In this document: piece by piece, positions 25,788 to 34,259 of the stretch | Position numbering within the stretch: the stretch's first letter is position 1 | Layout: every line of letters begins with the position of its first letter | From: Chitinophagaceae bacterium | GTDB taxonomy: Bacteria; Bacteroidota; Bacteroidia; Chitinophagales; Chitinophagaceae | Reading direction: 5' to 3' | Length of the DNA: 64,000 nt | Assembly: GCA_016715365.1 (NCBI GenBank) | Contig: JADKAM010000001.1 | Location: 1,612,001-1,676,000 of the forward strand | The notes under the pieces: model-generated | Told to the model about the DNA's origin: nothing | The model's input: only the letters and a program-made list of their open reading frames with translations | Databases searched by the model: none | Position numbers and translations under genes: made by a program

Positions 25788-25790
25788 CTG

Positions 25791-26921
25791 TTATCTGTTT
25801 ATATACTCTAAAACTTTGTTTACAATAAATGTTTGTTGCTCTTCATCCAACTCTGTGTGTATTGGTAAAGAAATCACTCTTTCTGTTAACCAATCGGTAA
25901 CCGGTAAATTAAAATCGCTGCCACCAAAAGCATCAAACATTTTTTGCCTGTGCGCAGGTACCGGGTAATAGATCATGGATGGTACGCCCTGTTCGGCTAA
26001 ATACAGATTCAACCCATCCCGGTCAACACCGTTTAAAGTTAAAGTGTATTGATGAAAAACGTGTTTATTATTGCCATCCCTAAACGGAATAGTTATGAAT
26101 TTATTTTCTGCAAAAGCCTGATCATAAAAATCAGCCGCTTTTCTGCGGGCAACAATATATTCATCCAAATGTTTCAGTTTAATATCCAGGATAGCGGCCT
26201 GCATGGCATCCAGCCTGCTGTTGCAGCCCACCACATCATGATAGTAGCGCTTGCTTTGTCCGTGAGATGCGATCATCCTTAATTTGGCTGCCAGTTCATC
26301 ATCATCGGTAAACATAGCCCCGCCATCGCCAAAAGCCCCCAGGTTTTTGGATGGATAAAAAGACGTACAACCGATTTGCCCGATACTGCCTGTCTTTTTA
26401 ACTGTGCCATTGCTAAAAGTATAATCGTTGCCAATGGCCTGCGCATTATCTTCAATTACCGGTAAATTGTGTTTTGCAGCAATGGCCATTATCTTTTCCA
26501 TATCGGCTGCATGGCCATATAAATGAACCGGTATAATGGCTTTTGTATTGGGCGTAATGGCTTTCTCAATCGCTTCGGGATCGATACAAAATGTTTGAGG
26601 ATTTACTTCTACAAAAACCGGTTTTATGTTGAGCAAAGCTGCTACTTCAACCGTGGCTATATAGGTGAAGGAAGGAGTGATCACTTCATCACCGGGCTGC
26701 AAACCCAACGCCATCATAGCAATCTGCAAAGCATCGGTACCATTGGCACAGGGAATACAATGCTTGCTGCCATGGTATTTAGCCAGGTTTTCGGCAAAGT
26801 CATTTACTACTTTACCACCAATGAACATAGAGCTTTCCATTACAGCTATTACAGCAGCATCTACTTCGGGTTTTATTTTAAGGTATTGTGTTTTGGTATC
26901 AACCATTTGTAAGGGCCTCAT
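25791..26921 (-). CDS. DegT/DnrJ/EryC1/StrS-family sugar aminotransferase
   Basis: This 376-residue fold-type I PLP enzyme transfers an amino group to a keto sugar nucleotide. Features include PCANGTDALQIAMMALG, GDEVITPSFTYIATVEV, the PLP-contacting VIEDNAQAIG, and the Schiff-base Lys in SFYPSKNLGAFGDGG. In family trees this type includes WbpE-like enzymes acting on 3-keto UDP-GlcNAc-uronate, which would fit the WbpO/WbpP-like genes downstream. No WbpB-type 3-dehydrogenase or WbpD-type acetyltransferase is present in the window, so the substrate is open. It is the first gene of the operon; a -7 box lies 20 nt upstream. Confidence 0.88.
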   Translation of the reverse strand: MRPLQMVDTKTQYLKIKPEVDAAVIAVMESSMFIGGKVVNDFAENLAKYHGSKHCIPCANGTDALQIAMMALGLQPGDEVITPSFTYIATVEVAALLNIKPVFVEVNPQTFCIDPEAIEKAITPNTKAIIPVHLYGHAADMEKIMAIAAKHNLPVIEDNAQAIGNDYTFSNGTVKKTGSIGQIGCTSFYPSKNLGAFGDGGAMFTDDDELAAKLRMIASHGQSKRYYHDVVGCNSRLDAMQAAILDIKLKHLDEYIVARRKAADFYDQAFAENKFITIPFRDGNNKHVFHQYTLTLNGVDRDGLNLYLAEQGVPSMIYYPVPAHRQKMFDAFGGSDFNLPVTDWLTERVISLPIHTELDEEQQTFIVNKVLEYINR

Positions 26922-26941
26922 ATAAATTATTTTATGCGTCG

Positions 26942-26949
26942 CAAAGATA
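26942..26949 (-). promoter_or_regulatory. -7 promoter box for the nucleotide-sugar operon
   Basis: On the minus strand this reads TATCTTTG, an exact match, 20 nt before the DegT start. It is probably the main promoter for the seven genes down to rfbD. Confidence 0.65.
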
Positions 26950-27028
26950 AGGATTGCAGCAGGAATGAAGAATTTGCGATATGGGTAACTGCAATTAAAA
27001 AATAGCCATTAGATTTGCCGGGATATCA

Positions 27029-28306
27029 ATGCTAAGTAAATCTTTATACAACCTTTTTCTTTTCCTGTATTCATGTGGGATACGTATTGCTGCCATCGCC
27101 AATCCCAAAGCTAAAAAATGGCTCAACGGACGCAAAGATATCTTCGCTACAATCAACTCAAGACTCTCCGCTGGATCCTTCGGAAAGACTCAAGACCCGA
27201 AACTAATTTGGATGCACTGTGCCAGCCTGGGCGAATTTGAGCAGGGCAGACCATTACTGGAGGAATTGAAAATACAGTACCCGAATCAAAAAATTGTGCT
27301 TACTTTTTTTTCGCCAAGCGGATATGAGGTGATGAAAGATTATAAAGGGGCAGATCATGTTTTTTACCTGCCGATGGATTCAAAAGAAAATGCAAAGAGA
27401 TTTGTTGATGCATTAAATCCAACACTGGTACTTTGGGTAAAATATGAATACTGGTTTTATTATCTCACCGAAATAAAACAAAGAAATATTCCAACCATTT
27501 TGGTATCCGGCATATTTCGTAAGAACCAACCTTTTTTTAAATGGTACGGTGCCATCTGGAAACAAATGCTGGGAAGTTTTACGCATTTTTTTGTGCAGAA
27601 TGAAGAGTCGCAGCAATTACTTGCAACGCTTGATTTTACAAAAAATATAACCATGAATGGCGATACCCGGTTTGACAGGGTATTGGAAATTGCTGCAAAT
27701 TTTACATCGGTTGCCGGCATAGAAAAATTTTGTGGAGATAGCCCCGTAATTGTAGCCGGCAGCACCTGGGAAGAAGATGAAATAGAATTACTGCATTTTG
27801 TAAACGTGAATAAGCAGGTAAAATTTATTATTGCTCCACATGAAATTGATAAAACAAATTTGAAAGATGTGAAAGAGGAGTTTCCGGATTCCATATTTTA
27901 TTCTGAATTGGAAAACAAACATTCATCAACAGCCAACGTTTTAATAATTGATAACATGGGCATGCTTTCACGTTTGTATAAGTATGCAACTGTAACATAC
28001 GTTGGCGGCGGTTATGGGGCCGATGGAGTGCATAATGTACTGGAAGCAGCGGTATACGGCAAGCCGGTTGTTTTTGGCCCGGTGTACGAAAAATTCTATG
28101 AAGCAATTGGACTGGTGAACTCCGGCGGAGCTATTAGTATTGATGGCGGGCCTGTTAAACTGGAAACTGTTTTAAATGAACTGCTGCATGATGAAGCAGA
28201 AAGAAAAAGAAGGGGAGAAGCAGCGGTACAATTTGTTCAGGACAACGCCGGTGCATCAAAAAAAATAATGCAGTTCATTCAGGAAAAACGCCTTTTAACC
28301 AGTTGA
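27029..28306 (+). CDS. kdtA: 3-deoxy-D-manno-octulosonate (Kdo) transferase
   Basis: KdtA/WaaA adds Kdo to lipid IVA at the inner membrane during lipopolysaccharide synthesis. The 425-residue GT-B enzyme has an N-terminal membrane anchor (about 1-25), the acceptor-domain motif HCASLGEFEQGRP with the catalytic Glu (about 70), LTFFSPSGYEVMKDY, and the donor-domain segment AGSTWEEDE and YVGGGYGADGVHNVLEAAVYGKPVVFGP. The length is standard. It is divergent from the nucleotide-sugar operon, consistent with an envelope polysaccharide theme. Its last 28 nt overlap the 3' end of the minus-strand gene at 28279. Confidence 0.93.
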   Translation: MLSKSLYNLFLFLYSCGIRIAAIANPKAKKWLNGRKDIFATINSRLSAGSFGKTQDPKLIWMHCASLGEFEQGRPLLEELKIQYPNQKIVLTFFSPSGYEVMKDYKGADHVFYLPMDSKENAKRFVDALNPTLVLWVKYEYWFYYLTEIKQRNIPTILVSGIFRKNQPFFKWYGAIWKQMLGSFTHFFVQNEESQQLLATLDFTKNITMNGDTRFDRVLEIAANFTSVAGIEKFCGDSPVIVAGSTWEEDEIELLHFVNVNKQVKFIIAPHEIDKTNLKDVKEEFPDSIFYSELENKHSSTANVLIIDNMGMLSRLYKYATVTYVGGGYGADGVHNVLEAAVYGKPVVFGPVYEKFYEAIGLVNSGGAISIDGGPVKLETVLNELLHDEAERKRRGEAAVQFVQDNAGASKKIMQFIQEKRLLTS

Positions 28307-29031
28307 AAAAACTGGGCCACCATTTCATTACTGCTGTCCCATCCGTTTTTAACTTTCAACTCTCTTTGTATCCAGTATTCGGCTTCAGCAAAAATAGAAA
28401 AACTGTTAATGGTTTTAATGCTGCGTTCATAAGCCACTTCATCGCCGCGGAATAATTCATTGATAAATAAAAAGCGGTCGTTTACGCCAATGGCCTTTCT
28501 CAAATCTCTGATGGGCACTTCGGTTAAAGTATCGCCCAGATCTATTTTTGATTGTTTTAATTTTTCATTGATGGAGGCATGATTATTTGAAACAGCGTCA
28601 TTGATCTCCATGGCCAGTTCTTCTTTTTGGGGCAGGGGTTTAAACTCCTGTTGATGTGTAAGGGTGGGGATGTCTTCTTCCGGCTCAAAAATAATATGTG
28701 GCTTATTTTGAACGCTGATTTGTTGCAGGTTTTCTGCATTCCGTTTTATTTCTTCCAGCTCGGCCTCTATTTCAGCTTCATCAACCTGTAAAATTTCAAC
28801 AATTCTTTCTTCTTCTTTTGGTGGGATTGGGGTAATCGGCGCAGATTCTTTAGGTGCAATATTCATATTAGATACTGTAACCACTACAGATTCATCTTCC
28901 TGAACATTATTATGCTGCAGGTGCAGTAATTCTGCCTGTAACATTTGAACGGTAAGCAACATTTGATCTGCCGAAGCATTTTGCGCAAACTGGTCCTGTA
29001 ATTTTTTTAGGAGTGTCTCCACTCTTTCCAT
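28279..29031 (-). CDS. Conserved hypothetical protein, coiled-coil N-terminus and acidic middle
   Basis: This 250-residue protein has no recognised function. Residues 1-40 are predicted helical or coiled (RVETLLKKLQDQFAQN). The middle (about 45-150) is acidic and low-complexity, with many Glu and Gln, and probably disordered. The C-terminal 75 residues (VPIRDLRKAIGVNDRFLFINELFRGDE to NEMVAQFFQLVKRRFS) look like a folded helical domain. I have the impression of similar C-termini in other Bacteroidota, but this cannot be checked here. There is no signal peptide, so it is cytoplasmic. It is convergent with kdtA and overlaps its end. Confidence 0.75.
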   Translation of the reverse strand: MERVETLLKKLQDQFAQNASADQMLLTVQMLQAELLHLQHNNVQEDESVVVTVSNMNIAPKESAPITPIPPKEEERIVEILQVDEAEIEAELEEIKRNAENLQQISVQNKPHIIFEPEEDIPTLTHQQEFKPLPQKEELAMEINDAVSNNHASINEKLKQSKIDLGDTLTEVPIRDLRKAIGVNDRFLFINELFRGDEVAYERSIKTINSFSIFAEAEYWIQRELKVKNGWDSSNEMVAQFFQLVKRRFS

Positions 29032-29131
29032 GATATTATTATACTTTTGATGCCCATGCTTGAATAAGGCGGCTTTAAAATATTAGCTAAGCCCCCTAAG
29101 TTACAAACTGATTTTTAAAAAAAATACTTAA

Positions 29132-29695
29132 ATGTTTATAGAACCCCATTTAAAAGGCGAAAGAAGAGGATGGATTGAAGTGATTTGCGGTAGTATGTTC
29201 AGCGGAAAAACAGAAGAACTGATACGCAGGCTTAAAAGAGTAAAAATTGCAAACCTGAAGGTAGAAATATTTAAACCGGCCATTGATGTGCGTTATGACG
29301 AACAGAAAATAGTGAGTCATGATACCAATGCTATACAATCTACCCCGGTCGACAGTTCTCAAAATATTTTATTGCTTGCCCAGGATGTTGATGTGGTGGG
29401 TATTGACGAGGCCCAGTTCTTTGATGGAGAGATTGCCAATGTTTGCGAGCAACTGGCTCAAAGGGGTATCAGGGTAATTGTTGCCGGGCTGGATATGGAT
29501 TATTTAGGCAACCCCTTTGGCCAAATGCCCAACCTGCTTGCCAAGGCCGATTATATTACCAAACTGCACGCCATTTGCCAGGTATGCGGCAATATTGCCA
29601 ACATCAGCTACCGCAAGGTAAAAACAGAGGGGCAGGTGCTGCTGGGTGAAAAAGATGTGTATGAGCCACGTTGCCGGACCTGTGCCCAGTTATAA
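29132..29695 (+). CDS. tdk: Thymidine kinase (type II)
   Basis: This enzyme phosphorylates thymidine to dTMP in nucleotide salvage. The 187-residue protein has the P-loop CGSMFSGKTEELIRRLKR (Walker A), DEAQFFDGEI with the catalytic and Mg-binding Asp/Glu, and a lasso region. A structural zinc site is formed by CQVCGN and CRTC near the C-terminus. It is the first of a plus-strand run: ccmB starts 22 nt after it. A possible -7 box (TACTTTTG, 29042-29049) lies 82 nt upstream. Confidence 0.95.
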   Translation: MFIEPHLKGERRGWIEVICGSMFSGKTEELIRRLKRVKIANLKVEIFKPAIDVRYDEQKIVSHDTNAIQSTPVDSSQNILLLAQDVDVVGIDEAQFFDGEIANVCEQLAQRGIRVIVAGLDMDYLGNPFGQMPNLLAKADYITKLHAICQVCGNIANISYRKVKTEGQVLLGEKDVYEPRCRTCAQL

Positions 29696-29717
29696 GATTA
29701 ATTATTAAAAAGCTGCA

Positions 29718-30374
29718 ATGATCTCAAGAATATTTACGCTTTTACAGAAGGATGTTTTGCTTGAATTCAGGCAGAAGCATACTTTTTATGGCATATTGTT
29801 ATACATAGCCTCCACCATTTTTGTACTCTATTTATCCATCGACAGGCCCGATGCCAATGTTTGGAACGGCTTATTCTGGACCATTCAGTTATTTATTTGT
29901 GTAAATGCCGTGGCCAAAAGTTTTTTGCAGGAAAGCAGGGGGCGTATGCTCTATTTTTACTCCATTGCATCGCCGGTTGAGTTTATTGTGGCAAAAATGA
30001 TCTACAACCTGCTGCTCATGATGCTGATGAGCCTTTTAAGCCTGTTGCTTTTTGTTATTTTTTTAGACAACCCGATAAATAACAGTCTTTGGTTTATTGG
30101 AATAGTGGTTTTGGGGGGCGCCAGCATCAGTATTGTTTTTACATTAATGAGTGCCATTGCGGCAAAGGCCCAGCAAAATGCGGCACTGATAGCTATTTTG
30201 GGTTTTCCCGTAATATTGCCACAGCTACTGTTACTGATGCGCCTGAGTAAATCTGCTTTTGCCGAAGTTTTCAGGGAAGGGGCAGTTATGCAGCTATCGG
30301 CACTAATAATCGGGCTGGATGTACTTGTAATAGCAATGGCAGCTATTTTATTTCCTTATTTATGGAAGGATTAA
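29718..30374 (+). CDS. ccmB: Heme exporter subunit CcmB
   Basis: CcmB is the membrane component of the CcmAB(CD) complex of cytochrome c maturation system I. The 218-residue protein has six hydrophobic segments and the characteristic N-terminus FTLLQKDVLLEFRQKHTFYGILLY, followed by SFLQESRGRMLYFYS and FPVILPQLLLLM. CcmA, the partner ATPase, is not adjacent; tdk precedes it. The next gene is ccmC after 123 nt, which has its own -7 box, so the two can be expressed independently. Confidence 0.9.
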   Translation: MISRIFTLLQKDVLLEFRQKHTFYGILLYIASTIFVLYLSIDRPDANVWNGLFWTIQLFICVNAVAKSFLQESRGRMLYFYSIASPVEFIVAKMIYNLLLMMLMSLLSLLLFVIFLDNPINNSLWFIGIVVLGGASISIVFTLMSAIAAKAQQNAALIAILGFPVILPQLLLLMRLSKSAFAEVFREGAVMQLSALIIGLDVLVIAMAAILFPYLWKD

Positions 30375-30465
30375 ATGATAAAACCCGGACTTCAGGATGA
30401 TACCTGTCATATTCAAAATAGAAAAAACTAACACTAAACAGATAATAATTAACTTTTAACTTCCC

Positions 30466-30473
30466 TATCTTTG
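30466..30473 (+). promoter_or_regulatory. -7 promoter box for ccmC
   Basis: TATCTTTG is an exact TAnnTTTG match 24 nt before the TTG start of ccmC. Confidence 0.6.
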
Positions 30474-30497
30474 TTCACTCAATAAATCTCTTTTTGT

Positions 30498-31205
30498 TTG
30501 CAGAAAAACTGGTGGAAAATATTATCCTTTCTTTTGTTGGTCTACACGGTTGTGGGAGGCTATTTAATGGATGTTCCCCGTTTATTTATTTTAAATGAAA
30601 CAATACGCAACCTGTATTTTCATGTTTGTATGTGGTTTGGGATGATGATACTTTTCGGTATCAGCTTTGTGTACAGCATTAAATACCTCAGGGGATTCAG
30701 TTTACGCAACGATATTTTTGCACATAATTTTGCAGCCATGGGTTCGTTTTTTGGCATATTGGGTTATGCTACCGGAACCATCTGGGCTAATTATACCTGG
30801 GTTACCGACCAAAGCCAGTCGCTGGGAAGTATATTAAAAGAACCAAAACTTATTGGTGCTGCCATTGCCTTATTAATTTACGGAGCCTATTTTGTTTTAC
30901 GTGGCTCATTTACCGATATGGATAAGAAGGCAAGGGTAAGTGCAGTGTATAATATTTTTGCGTTTGCCATGTTGTTTCCAAGTATCTGGATCATACCACG
31001 TTTGGTTGGCAGCCTGCATCCCGGTGCACCTGGCAGTGATAGTGGCAACCCTGCCTTAAATTTTAAGGATATTGACAGCCGGCTGAGAATGATTTTTTAC
31101 CCTGCAATAATCGGATGGACATTACTGGGTGTATGGATTGCTACTTTAAAAATACGGTTACAATTATTTAAAGATAAATCTTTGCTAAATGAAAAAGATA
31201 GTTAG
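30498..31205 (+). CDS. ccmC: Cytochrome c biogenesis protein CcmC-like
   Basis: CcmC is an integral membrane protein that hands heme to the chaperone CcmE. The 235-residue protein has six or more hydrophobic segments, conserved His in LYFHVCMWFGMM and SLHPGAPGSDSG, and the position of the WWD heme motif. That motif departs from the classical form: it reads GTIWANYTWVTDQSQSLG and then PKLIGAAIALLIYGAYFVLR, so the second Trp-rich half seems replaced by a small insertion. The start is TTG at 30498, chosen for its distance from the -7 box. It overlaps the ccmD-like gene by 17 nt. Confidence 0.82.
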   Translation: MQKNWWKILSFLLLVYTVVGGYLMDVPRLFILNETIRNLYFHVCMWFGMMILFGISFVYSIKYLRGFSLRNDIFAHNFAAMGSFFGILGYATGTIWANYTWVTDQSQSLGSILKEPKLIGAAIALLIYGAYFVLRGSFTDMDKKARVSAVYNIFAFAMLFPSIWIIPRLVGSLHPGAPGSDSGNPALNFKDIDSRLRMIFYPAIIGWTLLGVWIATLKIRLQLFKDKSLLNEKDS

Positions 31206-31428
31206 AAGTTTGTCCGGAGGACCCAGGTGGTTGTTGCTGGTTTGTGGTTTATTGTTCAGCAGTATTTTGTTTGCGCAGGATGCAAAACCCGAAATGGCAG
31301 ATTTGATGAGGAGCAATGGAAAAATTTATGTGGTAGTAGCCGTGTGTCTTACTATTTTAATTGGCTTATTTATTTATGTTTTTTTATTAGATAGAAAAAT
31401 AAGCAGGTTAGAAAAAGGAAAAGACTAA
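31189..31428 (+). CDS. CcmD-like small membrane protein
   Basis: This 79-residue protein overlaps the end of ccmC. It has an N-terminal hydrophobic segment that looks like a signal peptide (about 14-30, ending LFAQ), then a second transmembrane helix (about 47-67), then a short charged tail DRKISRLEKGKD. Size, position after ccmC and the helix-plus-basic-tail layout fit CcmD, which stabilises the CcmABC-CcmE complex. Sequence similarity in CcmD is weak, so the call relies mostly on context. ccmE and ccmF do not follow; gdhA does. Confidence 0.7.
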   Translation: MKKIVRSLSGGPRWLLLVCGLLFSSILFAQDAKPEMADLMRSNGKIYVVVAVCLTILIGLFIYVFLLDRKISRLEKGKD

Positions 31429-31457
31429 TACCGATACCTGTTGCACAAAAAACAAAA

Positions 31458-31487
31458 AGTACAAGTGAGTGACACAACGATGATGCC
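31458..31487 (+). repeat. 30-nt shared element, copy A (upstream of gdhA)
   Basis: The element starts AGTACAAG and ends ACGATGATGCC. It is identical at 29 of 30 positions to the minus-strand element at 47779-47808 upstream of cphA. It ends 120 nt before the gdhA start, in the sense orientation. Downstream lie small hairpins GTTCC/GGAAC (31492-31496/31504-31508) and ACCCG/CGGGT (31509-31513/31531-31535). Confidence 0.8.
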
Positions 31488-31607
31488 TGGAGTTCCTTAA
31501 GCTGGAACACCCGTCCGAACGGCATTCAGCCGGGTTGTCAAAATCTCAAACAAAACACACAAAACGATTCTCTTTCAAATAATGATTGCTAATATAAAAA
31601 CAATTTT

Positions 31608-33029
31608 ATGAGCGCTAACCAGCCATACAGCTTTTTCCACAGTGTGGAGAGAAGCTTTGACAAAGCAGCCAAATTTACCAAATGGGATTTGGGTATTTTA
31701 GAACAGATTAAAGCCTGTAACAGTGTTTACCAGATGCGTTTTCCGGTAAAGCGGGATGATGGAAGTATTGAAGTAATTGAAGCTTACCGTGTACAACACA
31801 GTCATCACAAAGCACCATGTAAGGGCGGTATACGTTTCAGCGACGAAGTAAACCAGGATGAAGTGATGGCATTGGCCAGCTTGATGACCTACAAATGCGC
31901 CATTGTAAATGTGCCTTTTGGAGGAGGTAAGGGTGGTATTAAAATTAATCCACGTAAATACAGTGAGTATGAGCTTGAAAAAATTACACGCCGTTACACA
32001 TCAGAATTGGTTAAGAAAAATTTTATAGGCCCGGGCATTGATGTGCCGGCTCCGGATTATGGTACCGGCGCAAGAGAAATGGCTTGGATAGTTGATACCT
32101 ATGCTTCGTTAAAACCGGGCGAAATTGACGCTGCCGGTTGTGTAACCGGTAAACCAATTACCCAGGGTGGTGTACGTGGCCGCACAGAAGCAACCGGCCT
32201 GGGTGTTTTTTATGGTATACGTGAAGTGTGTAACATGCCTGATGTAATGGCCAAACAGGGACTGAGTGTTGGTGTTGAAGGAAAGACAGTAGTGGTTCAG
32301 GGAATGGGTAATGTGGGATTTTACTGTGCTAAATTTTTCCGTGAACATGGTGCAAAAGTGGTGGCCATTGCCGAATACGAAGGAGCGATATATAATGCAG
32401 ATGGCTTGAATGAACAGAAAGTTTTCGATCACCGTAAAGCAACCGGATCTATTTTAAATTTTCCGGGGGCAACAAACCTGGCAAAAAATACGGATGCACT
32501 TGAACTGGAATGTGATATTCTAATTCCGGCGGCATTGGAAAATGTTATCAACGGCGAAAATGCACCAAGAGTAAAAGCAAAGATCATTGGCGAAGCCGCC
32601 AACGGGCCTTGTACACCTGAAGCGGATGAGATATTTGCACAAAAAGGAATTTTATGTGTGCCTGATATGTACCTGAATGCCGGTGGTGTTACGGTAAGTT
32701 ATTTTGAGTGGTTGAAAAATTTAAGCCACGTTCGTTATGGTCGTATGGAAAAACGTTTCAATGAAAATATGAATATGCAGATCATCAAACAGATGGAAGA
32801 CCTTACGGGCAAATCTGTTGGTGATTCGGAAAAAAAACAGATTGTTCATGGAGCCGACGAACAGGAGCTTGTTCATAGTGGCCTTGAAGAAACCATGATA
32901 ACAGCCACGAGAGAGATCATGGAAATCTGGCAAAGCAATCCCGCAATACCTGATATGCGTACAGCTGCGTATGTAAGCGCTATCAACAAAGTAGGTATCA
33001 GCTATGCGGAGTTAGGTATATTCCCTTAA
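31608..33029 (+). CDS. gdhA: Glutamate dehydrogenase (Glu/Leu/Phe/Val family)
   Basis: This enzyme interconverts glutamate and 2-oxoglutarate plus ammonia. The 473-residue protein has the catalytic Lys region HKAPCKGGIRFSDEV and PFGGGKGGIKINPRKYS, the substrate Asp in GPGIDVPAPDYGTG, and the Rossmann motif VVQGMGNVGFYCAKFF. Leu/Phe/Val-specific relatives are shorter, so glutamate is most likely. Cofactor choice (NAD or NADP) cannot be fixed by eye. The 179-nt upstream region holds the 30-nt element shared with cphA and small hairpins. A terminator follows. Confidence 0.92.
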   Translation: MSANQPYSFFHSVERSFDKAAKFTKWDLGILEQIKACNSVYQMRFPVKRDDGSIEVIEAYRVQHSHHKAPCKGGIRFSDEVNQDEVMALASLMTYKCAIVNVPFGGGKGGIKINPRKYSEYELEKITRRYTSELVKKNFIGPGIDVPAPDYGTGAREMAWIVDTYASLKPGEIDAAGCVTGKPITQGGVRGRTEATGLGVFYGIREVCNMPDVMAKQGLSVGVEGKTVVVQGMGNVGFYCAKFFREHGAKVVAIAEYEGAIYNADGLNEQKVFDHRKATGSILNFPGATNLAKNTDALELECDILIPAALENVINGENAPRVKAKIIGEAANGPCTPEADEIFAQKGILCVPDMYLNAGGVTVSYFEWLKNLSHVRYGRMEKRFNENMNMQIIKQMEDLTGKSVGDSEKKQIVHGADEQELVHSGLEETMITATREIMEIWQSNPAIPDMRTAAYVSAINKVGISYAELGIFP

Positions 33030-33050
33030 TATTTTTATTCCTGATATTTT

Positions 33051-33088
33051 AAATTGCATCCCGCCCAATAGCAGGATGCAATTTTTTT
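33051..33088 (+). terminator. Intrinsic terminator after gdhA
   Basis: AAATTGCATCC (33051-33061) pairs with GGATGCAATTT (33074-33084), then a run of T residues. Confidence 0.88.
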
Positions 33089-33118
33089 ATAGGGAACGGT
33101 TAGAAAACTTTCTGTTGA

Positions 33119-33511
33119 TTATAGTTTAACTACGTTCATTTGTTCAGTAACATTCCTGTTTACCTGATAGCTTACAGTTTTGCCTGATTTCTTTCCGGTG
33201 ATCTCAAATTTTAAAACTGCATCACCCAGGTCATCTGTGTTTAATAAAAATTGTTTTGAAAAAGTTTCGCCTTTAAGATCGGCATTGTAAAACACAACTC
33301 CCGATTCATCGGTGATGATGATGTTGAACACATTTTCATCTTTTGAACCGGCGAAGTTTAACTGAATAAGCGGCTGATTTTTAAAAGTGCCTGCATACTT
33401 CAGTTCTACCGGAAGTGCCGGGTTTAAAGTTGTAGTGTCGGCAGCATTTACCTGCATAAAGCTAATGACCGAAAAAACGGCGATTGCGATGATTGTTTTG
33501 ATCTGTTTCAT
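33119..33511 (-). CDS. Small exported protein of unknown function
   Basis: This 130-residue protein has a clear signal peptide (MKQIKTIIAIAVFSVISFMQVNAA, about 1-24). The mature part (about 105 residues) is predicted to be all-beta: VELKYAGTFKNQPLIQLNFAG, NIIITDESGVVFYNADLKGETFSKQFLL and LKFEITGKKSGKTVSYQVNRN. This resembles the single beta-sandwich domain of many small Bacteroidota periplasmic proteins, but no family is recognised. The open frame extends to 33721, but the signal peptide fixes the start at 33511. It is convergent with gdhA and probably monocistronic. Confidence 0.75.
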   Translation of the reverse strand: MKQIKTIIAIAVFSVISFMQVNAADTTTLNPALPVELKYAGTFKNQPLIQLNFAGSKDENVFNIIITDESGVVFYNADLKGETFSKQFLLNTDDLGDAVLKFEITGKKSGKTVSYQVNRNVTEQMNVVKL

Positions 33512-33832
33512 AAAGTTTAATTTAATGGTTACTGATAGTTCTTGTTTAAAAAATTTTGATAGTAAACAATCGGATTTTTTCAGGTAGCAAATAAAAGTTA
33601 AAGAGTCGGGACGGATCCGCTGTTGTTGCAATGAACGGTTGTTAATTGCTTTGATGATGTAAAAGTAGAACGGTTTTTTGGCCATTGCAAACCAATGTAC
33701 TGCCCAAACTGATTTGCCCAAAAGGAATGTCGCTGCCTGAAATGCCCGGTAATAAAGGGTTTGGTAGAAATTATTGAATGACAGCCAACCCGTTTTTTAC
33801 TAAAGGATGCAAGTTGAGCCTTAACGTTTAGT
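33512..33832. other. 321-bp intergenic region
   Basis: It separates the small exported protein from the VOC-family gene, both on the minus strand. The frame open from 33721 to 33512 encodes no signal peptide or domain. No exact -7 box or strong hairpin is seen. Confidence 0.5.
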
Positions 33833-34225
33833 TCACATTACAGGCTGTATTAAATCCCACAAATTGCCATACAAGTCTTCAAAAACAGCCACAGTTCCAT
33901 ATACTTCTTTTACCGGAGGTCTTACAAAATTTATTTTTTGTAAAAGCATATTATTATAATCACGCCAGAAATCATCGGTGTATAAAAATAAAAATACCCT
34001 GCCACCGGTTTGATTGCCAACCCTGCTTTTTTGTTCATCGGTAGCAGCCTGTGCAAGTAATAGACAGCATTGTCCATCTCCTTTTGGTTTTACCATCACC
34101 CATCTTTTTGTTTCACTCAGTTTGGTATCTTCAATAAGAGTGAAGTTTAATTTTTCGGTATAGAATTCTATGGCTTCATCGTAGTTTTTTACTACTAAAG
34201 CTATGTGGGCTATGTGTTGGTTCAT
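33833..34225 (-). CDS. Glyoxalase/VOC-superfamily protein
   Basis: This 130-residue protein forms one vicinal-oxygen-chelate domain built of two beta-alpha-beta-beta-beta units: HIAHIALVVKNYDEAIEFYTEKLNFTLIED and GGRVFLFLYTDDFWRDY to VAVFEDLYGNLWDLIQP. A His near the N-terminus and a Glu in VFEDLYGN are candidate metal ligands. The family includes glyoxalases, antibiotic-resistance proteins and dioxygenases, and nothing in the sequence fixes a substrate. It lies 34 nt after the hydrolase gene and may be co-transcribed with it. Confidence 0.82.
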   Translation of the reverse strand: MNQHIAHIALVVKNYDEAIEFYTEKLNFTLIEDTKLSETKRWVMVKPKGDGQCCLLLAQAATDEQKSRVGNQTGGRVFLFLYTDDFWRDYNNMLLQKINFVRPPVKEVYGTVAVFEDLYGNLWDLIQPVM

Positions 34226-34259
34226 TTTATTTTTATGAATAAAAAATAATGGGATGGAA

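Noticed and set aside
33512..33721. N-terminal extension of the small exported protein
   Set aside because: A clear signal peptide starts at 33511, and the upstream codons encode no domain.
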